DNA of 64,000 bases, taken from positions 367,029 through 431,028 of the forward strand of contig JAQFVV010006509.1 of assembly GCA_028023455.1 (NCBI GenBank). The letters run 5' to 3'. Positions within the stretch are counted from its first letter, which is position 1; each line of letters begins with the position of its first letter. Of the stretch, positions 38,801 through 48,505 are shown piece after piece. The DNA is from Epiperipatus broadwayi (taxonomy: Eukaryota; Onychophora; Udeonychophora; Euonychophora; Peripatidae). Below the pieces are notes generated by a model. That model was not told the DNA's origin, searched no databases, and saw nothing but the letters and a program-made list of their open reading frames with translations. Position numbers and translations under genes: made by a program.

Positions 38801-39401
38801 AATAAGTATTCGGATTTTATGAGCTATGACGTTTTAAACTTAGCATGTTTTTTGCTGGTAAAATTTCATCGAAGATTAGATAAATGATGTCATGGCAACA
38901 AAGTCACTGGCAAGACTAATCCTTGGGAATACTGATTTTTTGATCGAGGTGTCTCGCGACATTTAAAAAGTCGAAAGACCTATGGGAAATTTTGTCATTT
39001 CTCTGTCTTTTGCGGTTTTGATATCGACATGAGCACAGTGATTTTTTAGATCATATTTTCATATCTAATATGGACATATTACTAAATAGAGTGAATTTTT
39101 AACTGTTGATTGGATGATATTATAGTAATTTTCATCGTCATTATTTGTAAGTAATTTTCATTTTGTTTCTTAATAATTAAATATAGTAGCTTTTAAGACA
39201 TATATCACCATTACAGGTTATTTTTTAATTTATAAATTTCATAATTTTATGTACTACCTTTTCGGTTATTTTTTTATTTCATTTCTTTTGGATCATCTTC
39301 TTTCCATTTTTTTTATTATAAATTATCCTTATTTTCATTAAAAAAAGACTACACTTTTAATTTCGTAATTTTATGTAATACGATTTAATTAGGACATTTT
39401 A
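38801..39401. other. AT-rich DNA left of the satellite, no gene
   Basis: No reading frame or repeat recognised. 38,820-39,040 is somewhat more complex than the surroundings. It leads into the first long tandem unit. Confidence 0.4.
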
Positions 39402-39845
39402 TGTCCACCATTTTCACGGTATGGCAGATTCGCACTATATCGGGAAAAGTGTTTTTTATTGTCTCTAATGTTAAAATTACAAATATTTTTTATAATTTTT
39501 TTTGCAATTATTTTGTATTCAATTTGAATTTATAATATTTTTAATAAATTACTACTAATTTATGTATTTTTTTTGGCACATGTAATTATTTTGCTTTTTC
39601 CAAGTAACTACAACATGGCTTTTTTTTTTACGTCCGCCATTTCTGCTGAATAATAGATTCACACTATATCGGAAAAAGTTTTTTTTTTTGTCTTTAATTT
39701 TAAAATTATAAAAAAATTTTATTAATTTTTTGTCAATTATTTTGTAGTCAATTTGAATTTATAATAATTTTAGTAAATTACTATTAATTTATGTACTTTT
39801 TTGGCGCATGTAATTATTTTTTTTTTTTGCTGAGGAACAACAAGC
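39402..39845. repeat. two tandem units of about 229 bp
   Basis: Unit 1 starts at 39,402 (TGTCCACCATTTTC) and unit 2 at 39,631 (CGTCCGCCATTTCT). Both continue through CACTATATCGG(A/G)AAAAG, a T-rich stretch, CAATTTGAATTTATAAT and a (C/G)CATGTAATTATTTT box. Substitutions are common, so the duplication is not recent. Related sequence (ACAACAAACATGGC, then a CATCCGATTTCT-like string) appears at 45,645 beyond the satellites, suggesting that the inner arrays grew inside a larger tandem of this unit. Confidence 0.75.
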
Positions 39846-40690
39846 TAAGTGAAAGCATATATATTTAACAGTACCTATTTAACATTTGTTGGTCTTTTAG
39901 AGAATTCTTTTTTTTGTGCTAATTTTTGCTTTAAATCAATTTTTAAATGAATATCTTATATATATATTTTTGACAGTACCTATTTAACATTTTTTGATCT
40001 TTTAGAGAATTTTTTTTTTTTGCTAATTTTTGCAGTTTTGCTTTAAATCAATTTTTAAGTGGATGTCTTATATATATATATATTTGACAGTACCTATTTA
40101 ACATTTTTTGGTCTTTTATACAATTTTTTTTTGTGTGTGCTAATTTTTGCAGTTTTGCTTTAAATCAATTTTTAAGTGAATGTCTTATATATATTTTTGA
40201 CAGTACCTATTTAACATTTTTTGGTCTTTTAGACAAATTATTTTTTTTTGTGCTAATTTTTGCAGTTCTGCTTTAAATCAATTTTTAAATGAATATGTTA
40301 TATATATATTTAACAGTACCTATTTAACATTTTTTGGTATTTTAGACAAATTATTTTTTTTTGTGTGCTAATTTCTGCAGTTTTGCTTTAAATCAATTTT
40401 TAAGTGAATGTTTGATCTTTTAGACAAATTATTTTTTTGTGTGCTAATTTTTGCAGTTTTGCTTTAAATCAATTTTTAAGTGAATGTCTTATATATATAT
40501 TTGACAGTACCTATTTAACATTTTTTGGTCTTTTAGACATATTTTTTTGTGTGTGCTAATTTTTGCAGTTTTGCTTTAAATCATTTTTTAAGTTAATGTC
40601 ATATATATATTTCTTGCTCTTAGATGTCATCTACTAGATGTCCTCTTTTGTATTTTTGCACTTTTCCTTTAAATCAATTTTTAAGTGAAT

Positions 40691-40728
<38 letters not shown>

Positions 40729-40812
40729 TGGCAGTACCTATTTACCATTTTTTGGTGTTTTAGACAAATTATTTTTTTTGTGTGCTAATTTTTGCAGTTT
40801 TACTTTAAATCA
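39846..40812. repeat. satellite block 1: about nine units of about 115 bp
   Basis: Anchoring on CTTTAAATCA gives unit starts at 39,929, 40,041, 40,158, 40,271, 40,386, 40,462, 40,574, 40,667 and 40,803, so spacing is 112-117 bp with shorter (76, 93) and longer (136) units. Each unit contains CAGTACCTATTTAAC, GGTCTTTTAGAC, a T run, TGCTAATTTTTGCAG and a (TA)n tract. The unit near 40,580-40,680 is a hybrid whose middle is replaced by block-2 type sequence. The last unit has an expanded (TA)n (about 40,693-40,724). Confidence 0.9.
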
Positions 40813-40821
40813 ATTTTTAAG
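40813..40821. repeat. RTE target-site duplication, left
   Basis: ATTTTTAAG, identical to 44,114-44,122 and directly against the 3' tail of the RTE. Confidence 0.8.
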
Positions 40822-40834
40822 TTCATCATCATCA

Positions 40835-41905
40835 TCAACCATTATCAATCCACTGCAGGATAAAGGTCTCTCCAAGTTTAATCCATCTTCTCCGATCATT
40901 AGCTTCTCTTCTCAACAACACCCCTGCACATTTTCTTATTTCATCCATCCATCTCACATGTGGTCTCTTTCTGGGTCTTTTACAATCTCTTGGAATCCAG
41001 TTTAAAATTTCAATTGTCCATCTATTATCATCTCTTCTAGCAATATGGCCAGCCCAACTCCATTTCAATCTTTTAATTTTTTCAATAAGGTCAGTAACAC
41101 CTGTTTGTTGTCTTACCCATACATTGCGTATTCGATCTCTTCTTGTTACTCCCAACATACATCTCTCCATACTCCTTTGAGTGGTCTGAAGTCTCTGTAT
41201 TGCTCTTCTATTAAGTGTCCAAGTCTCAGATCCATAAGTAAGAACTGGTAAAACACATTTGTTAAAAACCATCCTTTTCAAACACATAGGCATATTTCCT
41301 TTTAGTATCAAGTTATTTCTACCAAAAGCACTCCAACCAAGTTTAATTCTATGATTAATTTCCTCCATTATGTTTCCATCTGTATTAATAATCTGACCAA
41401 GGTATTTGTAACTGTTAACTTCTTCTAATTCTTCATAATCAATCCTTATTTTCATATTTTGAGCAAATCGATTAAACATTACTTTAGTCTTTTTAACATT
41501 TATCTTTAGTCCTACTTTTCTACTTCCATCTGCTAACTCCTGCAACATTTCCTGCAGCTCTGAAGCATTATTTACAAAAACAACTACATCATCTGCAAAA
41601 TCTAAATGACTTAAATACTCTCCATTTACTTTCACTCCTTTAGTTTCCCATTTTAATCCACAAAATACTTCTTGCAGCACTGCTGTAAAGAGTTTTGGAG
41701 ATATGGAGTCACCTTGTCTTACACCTTTCTCAATGTTGATTTTTCCAGTATCATTATGTAATCTAATTGTTGCTGTTGCATTTTTATAAATATTCTTTAA
41801 AATATGACAATATCCTGGATCTATACCTTGATGATCCAATGCTTTAATCACTGAAGAAATGGGTATAGAATCGAATGCCTTTTCATAATCTACAAATCCA
41901 AACAT
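40835..41905 (-). CDS. RTE polyprotein, RT catalytic core and C-terminus
   Basis: 356 codons with an intact RT core: motif A GFVDYEKAFDSI (3-14, Asp6), motif B GVRQGDSISP (61-70), motif C FADD (103-106), motif D KKTKVMF (138-144) and motif E YKYLG (166-170). The conserved RTE C-terminal region follows: MPMCLKRMVFNKCVLPVLTY, then GSETWTL, QRSMERCMLGVTRRDR, GHIARR and a GxPRxRWMDE-like block. Together they copy the element RNA into DNA at the nicked target. The Met at 41,905 is internal: the preceding RT part is in another frame because a base is missing just before it, judged from the sister copy at 55,257. The stop at 40,835 lies 13 bases inside the 3' end of the element. Confidence 0.9.
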   Translation of the reverse strand: MFGFVDYEKAFDSIPISSVIKALDHQGIDPGYCHILKNIYKNATATIRLHNDTGKINIEKGVRQGDSISPKLFTAVLQEVFCGLKWETKGVKVNGEYLSHLDFADDVVVFVNNASELQEMLQELADGSRKVGLKINVKKTKVMFNRFAQNMKIRIDYEELEEVNSYKYLGQIINTDGNIMEEINHRIKLGWSAFGRNNLILKGNMPMCLKRMVFNKCVLPVLTYGSETWTLNRRAIQRLQTTQRSMERCMLGVTRRDRIRNVWVRQQTGVTDLIEKIKRLKWSWAGHIARRDDNRWTIEILNWIPRDCKRPRKRPHVRWMDEIRKCAGVLLRREANDRRRWIKLGETFILQWIDNG

Positions 41906-41971
41906 AATGACAACTCATATTCATTTGTCCTTTCTATGACTTCTCTCAAAACCTGGATATGATCTATTGTA

Positions 41972-42412
41972 CTAAAACCACTTAAATCCAGCTTGTTCTC
42001 TTGGTTGGTGGAAATCCAAAGTTTTCTGTAGACAAGTTATAATTATTTTGGTAAAAATTTTATATAAAACTGATAAAAGGCTAATAGGTCTGTAATTTCT
42101 AATATCTTCTTTATCACCTTTTTTAAATATTAATATTATTACTGCATTCTTCCAATCTTCCGGTACATCTTTATCATTTAGACATTTGGTATATAACTTT
42201 GCTAAAATTGTTTGTATTTCTTCACCTGCTTCTTTTAATATATCAATTATAATTCCATCATTTCCTGGAGCCTTTCCTTTTTTTATACACTTAATTGCAT
42301 GACTCACTTTTTCATTTAAAATTCTGGGCAATTCGGAAGATGTAATAGATATAGGAGGTACTTGTTCTTTATTACTATATAATTCTTGATAAAAATCTTC
42401 TACCAATTTCAT
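41972..42412 (-). CDS. RTE polyprotein, N-terminal RT part
   Basis: 146 codons covering the first RT blocks: KKGKAPGNDGI (44-54), ILIFKKGDKED then NYRPISLLSVLYKIF (93-120), and REQAGF (138-143). The normal continuation after EQAGF changes frame at about 41,975, and about 70 bp later the frame shifts again into the catalytic core. At the 5' side the frame joins the endonuclease piece through an A-run frameshift at about 42,445-42,455; the plus-strand copy near 54,735 is open through the same place. The Met at 42,412 is therefore internal, not a start. Confidence 0.88.
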   Translation of the reverse strand: MKLVEDFYQELYSNKEQVPPISITSSELPRILNEKVSHAIKCIKKGKAPGNDGIIIDILKEAGEEIQTILAKLYTKCLNDKDVPEDWKNAVIILIFKKGDKEDIRNYRPISLLSVLYKIFTKIIITCLQKTLDFHQPREQAGFKWF

Positions 42413-42428
42413 GATGTCATCTCTCTTT

Positions 42429-43787
42429 TTAGTAATAATTCCATCTTTTTTTTCTTATTGCAGATATAAATTTCCTACCAATACCAAAATGTTGTTTAAC
42501 ATTTTTGAGACTTTTATTTTCTTCTACAGCTTTCCTTGCTAGTTCACAGTTATACTTTCTTATATCATTTTCAACTGTTTTCCGTACCATTTTACAAAAT
42601 TCGAGATATTCAATTCTTTTTAATAGATCATTTTTGTATATCTTCATATTCCTTCTTTTCTTCATAAATTCTCTAGTCTCAGTAGAAATTTTATTAGTCA
42701 TTTGCTGCTTTTTTCTACCAGCTATGTTTGTTGCAGTTTTTAAAAGTGTATCAGTTATTTTCATATTAATTTCATTCAAATCTGAATCATGTTCAAAATC
42801 TCCTAACACTTGAAACCTATTTGTAAGTTCTAATTTAAATTCATTAGAATGTTTCTGAAGATTAGGAATATCAACTGTAAATATTGTTTTTCTTAATAAT
42901 TTTTGTCTCTCTTGTTTTACATTAACACATAACTTACACCTTACTAATCGATGATCTCTTCCTGTGTTAAATTTATTAAGAACATTACAGTCTTGAAATA
43001 TGTATTTTTTGTTAGTCAAAATATAATCCAATTCTGCTGTACCTTCATTTGGATGCTTCCATGTCCATTTCCTTTTAACATTTTTCTCACAAACTGAATT
43101 CATAATATAAAGTTTTTCTTTTTCTGCAAACTCCACAAGTCTATGTCCTCTCTCATTTCTATTACCATAACCAAAATTACCTACAGCAATTTCATCTTTC
43201 ATTTGTCTACCAATTCTAGCATTAAAAACTCCCATAACAATTTTAAAATGTTGTTTACTCTGATCAAAAGCCTTTTGTACATCCATATAAAAATCTTCTA
43301 CTACTTCATCACTATGAAAACTTGTTGGGGCATAAATCTGAATTATCTGCATTTGGTATCTGCTATTAAGTCGTATAACTAATCTTGCCACTCTGTCCGA
43401 TACACCATCAATCTCCACAATATTGTTCTTCCACTTTTTATTTATAATGAATCCTACTCCACTTGGCTTTCCAATATGTGTGCCTTTATAATAGAGTATA
43501 TGTCCACTTTTTAAATCAATTGTTTCTTCTCCTTTTCTTCTAACTTCACAAAGTCCAATAATGTCCCATTTAACATAAGACAGTTCTTCTAATTCTTGCA
43601 ATCTTCCTTCACTTGAAAGTGATCTGCAGTTGTAAGTACCTAAATAAAAAGTCGTCATCAAATGGCAGCCTGGGTCCGCAATCAGGGGATTCTTAGCACC
43701 CTCTGCCTTCGGCCACCAACCGCTGCCTTGGTTGGTGACTTTACAGCCTCCTGGGAATAAGGGCCATGCTTTATTTTTGTCTGTCAT
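42429..43787 (-). CDS. RTE polyprotein, apurinic-type endonuclease domain
   Basis: 452 codons from ATG 43,787. The GC-richer leader (1-45, WWPKAEGAKNPL) is followed by an APE-type endonuclease: GTYNCRSL (50-57, Asn53), GLCEVRRKG (78-86, Glu81), IYAPTS (151-156), the GDFNA box at 186-190, AELDYIL (251-257, Asp254) and GRDHRLV (276-282, Asp278/His279). The GDFNA box reads GVFNA: Val187 replaces the metal-binding Asp, so nicking is probably lost. From about 290 the domain passes into a basic linker toward RT. The enzyme nicks chromosomal DNA to prime reverse transcription. The frame closes shortly after an A-run frameshift, so the last few residues are not native. Confidence 0.92.
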   Translation of the reverse strand: MTDKNKAWPLFPGGCKVTNQGSGWWPKAEGAKNPLIADPGCHLMTTFYLGTYNCRSLSSEGRLQELEELSYVKWDIIGLCEVRRKGEETIDLKSGHILYYKGTHIGKPSGVGFIINKKWKNNIVEIDGVSDRVARLVIRLNSRYQMQIIQIYAPTSFHSDEVVEDFYMDVQKAFDQSKQHFKIVMGVFNARIGRQMKDEIAVGNFGYGNRNERGHRLVEFAEKEKLYIMNSVCEKNVKRKWTWKHPNEGTAELDYILTNKKYIFQDCNVLNKFNTGRDHRLVRCKLCVNVKQERQKLLRKTIFTVDIPNLQKHSNEFKLELTNRFQVLGDFEHDSDLNEINMKITDTLLKTATNIAGRKKQQMTNKISTETREFMKKRRNMKIYKNDLLKRIEYLEFCKMVRKTVENDIRKYNCELARKAVEENKSLKNVKQHFGIGRKFISAIRKKRWNYY

Positions 43788-44113
43788 AATTGTATATATG
43801 TATTGAAAAAATATTTATCATTTACACAAACATTCATTCTGCCTTATCAGGCACTGAGAAGAAAGACCATGGTGTTTCTTGATCTTAAACTCAGAGGTAA
43901 AAAGCCAATAAACTCACCATGCTGGCTAATGCATGTTGGTGAGCAGCCCATCCATGTTCATATACTATATGAATAATCACATAGTAATAACAGCTGCAAT
44001 GACAAGAACGTATGGAGCGGACATTAGGAATTTGCCCTGCTCGGTTCCTTTAAGGCCTCCAAGAGGAATCAAAGGGTCTCCTTTCAGTTAATAGCAAACT
44101 CCTTTCTGCAGCC
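43788..44113 (-). other. 5' leader of the RTE element
   Basis: About 325 bp of more balanced composition between the polyprotein ATG and the right target-site duplication. It presumably holds the internal promoter, but no motif is identifiable. Confidence 0.6.
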
Positions 44114-44122
44114 ATTTTTAAG
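44114..44122. repeat. RTE target-site duplication, right
   Basis: ATTTTTAAG, identical to 40,813-40,821. The next bases (CTAATGTCGTATATATATTT) continue the satellite unit interrupted at the left, confirming the insertion. Confidence 0.8.
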
Positions 44123-45600
44123 CTAATGTCGTATATATATTTCTTGCTCTTAGATGTCATCTACTAGATGTCCTCTTTTGTATTATTCTTGATTTAGATG
44201 TCCTCTTTAGTATTATTATTGCTATTTTTACCGGTTGACCTTTTTAGTATTATTCTTGCTATTAGATGTCCTCTTTCATATTATTCTTGCTATTAGATGT
44301 CCTCTTTCATATTATTCTTGCTATTAGATGTCCTCTTTCATATAATTATTGCTATTAGATGTCCTCTTTCATATTATTCTTGCTATTAGATGTCCTTTTT
44401 CGTATTATTCTTGCTATTAGATGTCCTATTATTCTTGCTATTAGATGTCTTCTTTCATATTATTCTTGCTACTGTATATCCTCTTTCGTATTATTCTTAC
44501 TATTGGATGTCCTCTTTCGTATTATTCTTGCTATTAGATGTCCTCTTTCATAGTATTCTTGCTATTGGATGTCCTCTTTCATATTATTCTTGCTATTAGA
44601 TGTCCTCTTTCATATTATTCTTGCTATTAGATGTCCTCTTTCATATTATTCTTGCTATTAGATGTCCTCTTTCATATTATTCTTGCTACTAGATGTCCTC
44701 TTTCATATTATTATTGCTACTACATGTCCTCTTTTGTATTATTCTTGCTACCACATGTCCTCTTTCATATTATTATTGCCACTAGATGTCCTCTTTCATA
44801 TTATTCTTTCTACTACATGTCCTCTTTCATATTATTCTTGCTATTGGATGTCCTCTTTTGTATTATTTTTGCTATTGGATGTCCTCTTTCATATTATTCT
44901 TGCTATTTGATGTCCTCTTTAGTATTATGCTTGCTATTAGATGTCCTCTTTCATATTATTCTTGCTACTACATGTCCTCTTTCATATTATTCTTGCTTTT
45001 GGATGTCCTCTTTTGTATTATTTTTGCTATTGGATGTTCTCTTTCATATTATTCTTGCTATTGGATGTCCTCTTAAGTATTATTCTTGCTATTAGATGTC
45101 CTCTTTCATATTATTCTTGCTATTAGATGTCCTCTTTCATATTATTCTTGCTACTAGATGTGCTGTTTCATATTATTCTTGCTACTACATGTCCTCTTTC
45201 ATATTATTATTGCTACTACATGTCCTCTTTCATATTATTCTTGCTACTACATGTCCTCTTTCATATTATTATTGCTACTGGATGTCCTCTTTCATATTAT
45301 TCTTGCTATTGGATGTCCTCTTTCATATTATTCTTGCTATTGGATGTCCTCTTTTGTATTATTCTTGCTATTGGATGTCCTCTTTCATATTATTCTTGCT
45401 ATTAGATGTCCTCTTTCATATTATTCTTGCTCTTAGATGTCCTATTTAGTATTATTAATGCTATTTTTACCGGTTGACCTCTTTCGTATTATTCTTGCTA
45501 TTAGATGTCCTCTTTAGTATTATTATTGCTATTTTACCCATTAGCCTCTTTAGTATTATTCTTGCTATTAGATGTACTTTTTAGTATTATTGCTATGACT
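44123..45600. repeat. satellite block 2: 31-bp minisatellite, about 47 units
   Basis: The unit is 31 bp (TAGATGTCCTCTTTCATATT plus ATTCTTGCTAT). Units differ at a few positions (TATTAGATG, TATTGGATG, TACTACATG, TACTAGATG). A variant with ACCGGTTGACC occurs near both ends (44,231 and 45,470), 1,239 bp apart, close to 40 units. A 5-unit (155-bp) higher-order repeat lies in the middle. Because 31 is not a multiple of 3 and the unit lacks stops, all three plus-strand frames are open for long stretches. They predict repetitive hydrophobic peptides that are very unlikely to be proteins. Confidence 0.95.
44813..45122. repeat. 155-bp higher-order repeat inside the 31-bp array
   Basis: 44,813-44,967 and 44,968-45,122 are consecutive 5-unit blocks that share unusual unit variants in the same order (for example TTTTGTATTATTTTTGCTAT in the second unit). 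They differ at about 5 positions by eye, fewer than neighbouring 31-bp units do. Confidence 0.8.
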
Positions 45601-45723
45601 ACCGATGTTATTATATTTTATTATATTAATATTTTTTTTGCAGAAACAACAAACATGGCATCCGATTTCTACCAGATGGCTTGCTGCTTTATTGCTTTTT
45701 ATTGGTATGACATATTGCCATGA
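45601..45723. other. right border of the satellite region
   Basis: A T-rich stretch followed by GCAGAAACAACAAACATGGC. This resembles the end of the 229-bp units at 39,604 and 39,836 and may be a third partial unit. A 72-codon frame here mostly runs through the minisatellite and is not a gene. Confidence 0.4.
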
Positions 45724-48080
45724 AGACTTACTACTCTAATCTTTCGATCTTTAACATAACATCTCCACATGATTTCTGAACACATTTTATCAATTAATAT
45801 TGTCAGGAAATCACTAGGAGACATTATCTTAGAGATTGGAAGATTTGAGTAGTACATCTTTGTGGTAATACATCATAGCAAGAAAAGTATTAAAGTACCG
45901 ATAATTTTATACATGATATTAGGAGATCATGTTAAGTAAAGTCTATAAATTGGGAAAATCAAAGTAAATTTGGAAATATGTCAATTCATAATTTATTGAT
46001 AATGGTTGAAAATAATGCCATAGTTTCAACAAATTGAAAAATTAAACAAGCAATGTTATTACAAAATGAGATATATATGTTTACAACTCACTAGTCACAG
46101 CATTATTTATACTTATCTCAAAGCATAATAAAAAAAAAACTGTTTCTAACATGTTTATCTGGATCCTTGAAATGTCCAGTATGCACTTTTTTTATCAAAT
46201 CACATGTTGTACTTGTTTATATGTGGCATATATGTTATTGTTAGTTTTACTATGTTTATATTTATATATAACTAATTATTAACTATGAAAATGTATTTAT
46301 TAGTTCCAGAAATATTAAACGCAAAGTAAAATAAAAGATAAATTTAGACAAGATTACTTACTAATCTAAACATTGTGCTGCTAAAAACAAAATTAATTAG
46401 ATAATAAAGTAAAATACTTTGTTTACAAGTTATAGATAGATTCAACATTAATCATAACTTCTAATTTCTTAATATTTAACAAAAGGCTATTTTTAAAAAG
46501 TAAAAAAAGAACTGTTAATATCCATTATGATTAAGATCTGGATCATTCAGAAATAAAATTAGCCTTTTTCCCCATATAGAACAAAAGTAAATAAAAATCA
46601 CCAAAGTATATTAAGCAATTATATAAATAAATAGAACGCTTGGGTAAATTCCAAAATGTATGTATACTATACATATTTGACTGTAATATACTTAAAACTG
46701 TCTAAAATATATATAAGTACAATCTGTTTAAAAATAATACATATATAAATCAAGTCAAAAAAACTGTATATAGAATATTAATAATAATTGAAATAATTAT
46801 ATATATATAGAAAGAGCTCGTAAGTGAATAAAATTTTTAATTATTTATTTACTGTATTTACAAATATTTAATTATATAAGTACATATAGAAAGAGATATA
46901 TCAGTGATATCCTTATTTTTATGCAAATCTTCTTTTTTAATAAATATCTACCTCATATCAAATTACTTAAAAAATATTTTTATGTTATGTATTTTTACTA
47001 GAAATTTATTCAAACATTACTGTAAAGTAAAATCAAAATCATGAGGTGGTTGGTACGAAGTTTAAGAAGTCAATAACCATTTAAGATAAACACTTTTTTA
47101 CGCAATATTTAGACTTTTAGTACATGACAGATTTAAATAAATGAAGTGACAATAACGTTTTTTATTAAAGTATTGTCTAATTCAAACATTCTGACGGTTT
47201 GTTAAGATTTATTTACAATTAAATTAAAACATGTAGTTATTTTTAGACATTCAAAATTGAGACAAATAAAAACAAAATCACATCATGTTAACATTGTTTA
47301 TTATTTAATTACAGAATAGAATAAAAACAATTTAGTGTTTTGGTTTGTTTAAAATTAAATTTATATGACTGTATGTTCTTTTGATCAAACCTGCTTAAGT
47401 ATGGTGTTATAAATTGATATTTTATATTTTACATTTATACATTTGTCTAGTTTTCTTTGATATTTGTGATTTTAATTTTCTTTTTTTTTTCTTTCTACAC
47501 AATTCTGAGATTGCAAACAAAACTGAAAGGAAATGTCAAAATATAATAATGTTTTCTAATTAATTGGAGAAAATGAAAGAGAATGCAGAAAATATTTCTA
47601 CAATTTTCAAAGAATGTTATATATGTTTGTTACATTATAGTCAGTCTAATCTAAACCCAATGTATATTTGGATCTGGCTTATATAATTTATCACTAGTTA
47701 GAGTAAAATGAATAAGAATAAAATACATTTAAATTTTATATTAACTTGTTTAATTTTTATGTAAAAGATTCGGAATAAAAATTATAGGAAAATGCTGATC
47801 AATTAGTAATTTATTAGGGGGTGTAATTTTATCTTCATCACTTTATTTGCTATTATATTAATTTTTAGATAGATTAATGAGAAATAAAGAATTTTAAGCA
47901 TAAATTTTTTTATGCAAAACTAAAATAAAAATTAAATGCTTTTTCATCATTATTATTTTACATTTATATCTCCAAAATCTAGGATATGAAAGCAGCTCTC
48001 AAAGCAGCATTGATATTATAATATTCAAATAAATAATTCAAAGTTCAATATTAATTAGATTAACCAGAATGGTTCTATCA
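45724..48080. other. AT-rich DNA, no gene seen
   Basis: No recognisable coding sequence, RNA gene or repeat family. Confidence 0.5.
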
Positions 48081-48505
48081 AAAATCAGGACATAATGACT
48101 AAATATTTTTACAGCATTGTACCCTTTGCTGCCAATCAAAGAAAGTGCAAGCACAGTTCAAATTTTAGCCTACAAATATCTAACTGTGCATCCTCCAAGG
48201 TGAGATTGGATGTGAGAATATATCTAGCTTGAGAGCCTGGCCATATAACATAATAGTGATCTTGGTTTTGGGGTTAAAATTTATTTGAAGTTTTTATAAT
48301 ATTCCTGTAGAGACTTAAATGGACAGAGAGGATTATAAACTATCATTTTTGCAATGAATTATTTATGTAAGACAAATAATAATTATGGTTATTTAAAAAT
48401 CAAGACATACAACAGTCCTGAATGACATTTCAGGAACACTGGCACATCCTAATAATAAATAGAGACAAATCCCCCAAAATCAGGATGTCTACTCACCCTA
48501 ATATT
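48081..48505. other. complex island, possible decayed DNA transposon
   Basis: About 425 bp with more balanced composition. Its right end on the minus strand begins TAGGGTGAGTAGACATCCTG, and the strings AAAATCAGGACA (left, about 48,080) and CAGTCCTGAATGACATTTCAGG (right, in two pieces) recur in the style of dispersed elements with TAGGGTGAC-like ends. I cannot align proper terminal inverted repeats, and no frame is coding. A TTTTAG...AAGGTGAGA pattern near 48,167-48,206 could mimic a 31-bp exon. Confidence 0.25.

Larger units (their letters stand above)
40822..44113 (-). mobile_element. full-length RTE non-LTR retrotransposon
   Basis: A 3.3-kb minus-strand element inserted in the satellite. 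From its 5' end: a leader of about 325 bp; one polyprotein reading region (43,787 to 40,835, about 980 codons in three pieces) with endonuclease then RT; and a very short 3' end finishing in a (GAT)n tail (GATGATGATGATGAA), as usual for RTE elements, which lack poly(A). A 9-bp ATTTTTAAG repeat flanks it exactly. Four older relatives lie in the window. The polyprotein is broken only by small frameshifts, two of which nearly compensate, and one endonuclease catalytic residue is changed, so this is a recent but probably inactive copy. Confidence 0.92.

Noticed and set aside
40685-43382. Plus-strand frames across the RTE element
   Set aside because: Antisense shadows of the RTE polyprotein.
44123-45600. 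A regularly spaced array that at first sight looks like CRISPR
   Set aside because: Units are directly contiguous with no unique spacers, and the context is eukaryotic retroelements.
44359-45723. Long overlapping plus-strand frames predicting repetitive hydrophobic proteins of up to 154 residues
   Set aside because: They arise because the 31-bp unit has no stop and 31 is not a multiple of 3, so all three frames are open. Codon content simply follows the minisatellite.
38820-45860. Idea that 38.8-45.9 kb is one large DNA transposon with long terminal inverted repeats
   Set aside because: Reverse-complement comparison of the two borders gave only short matches such as CATGGCAA; no continuous TIR.
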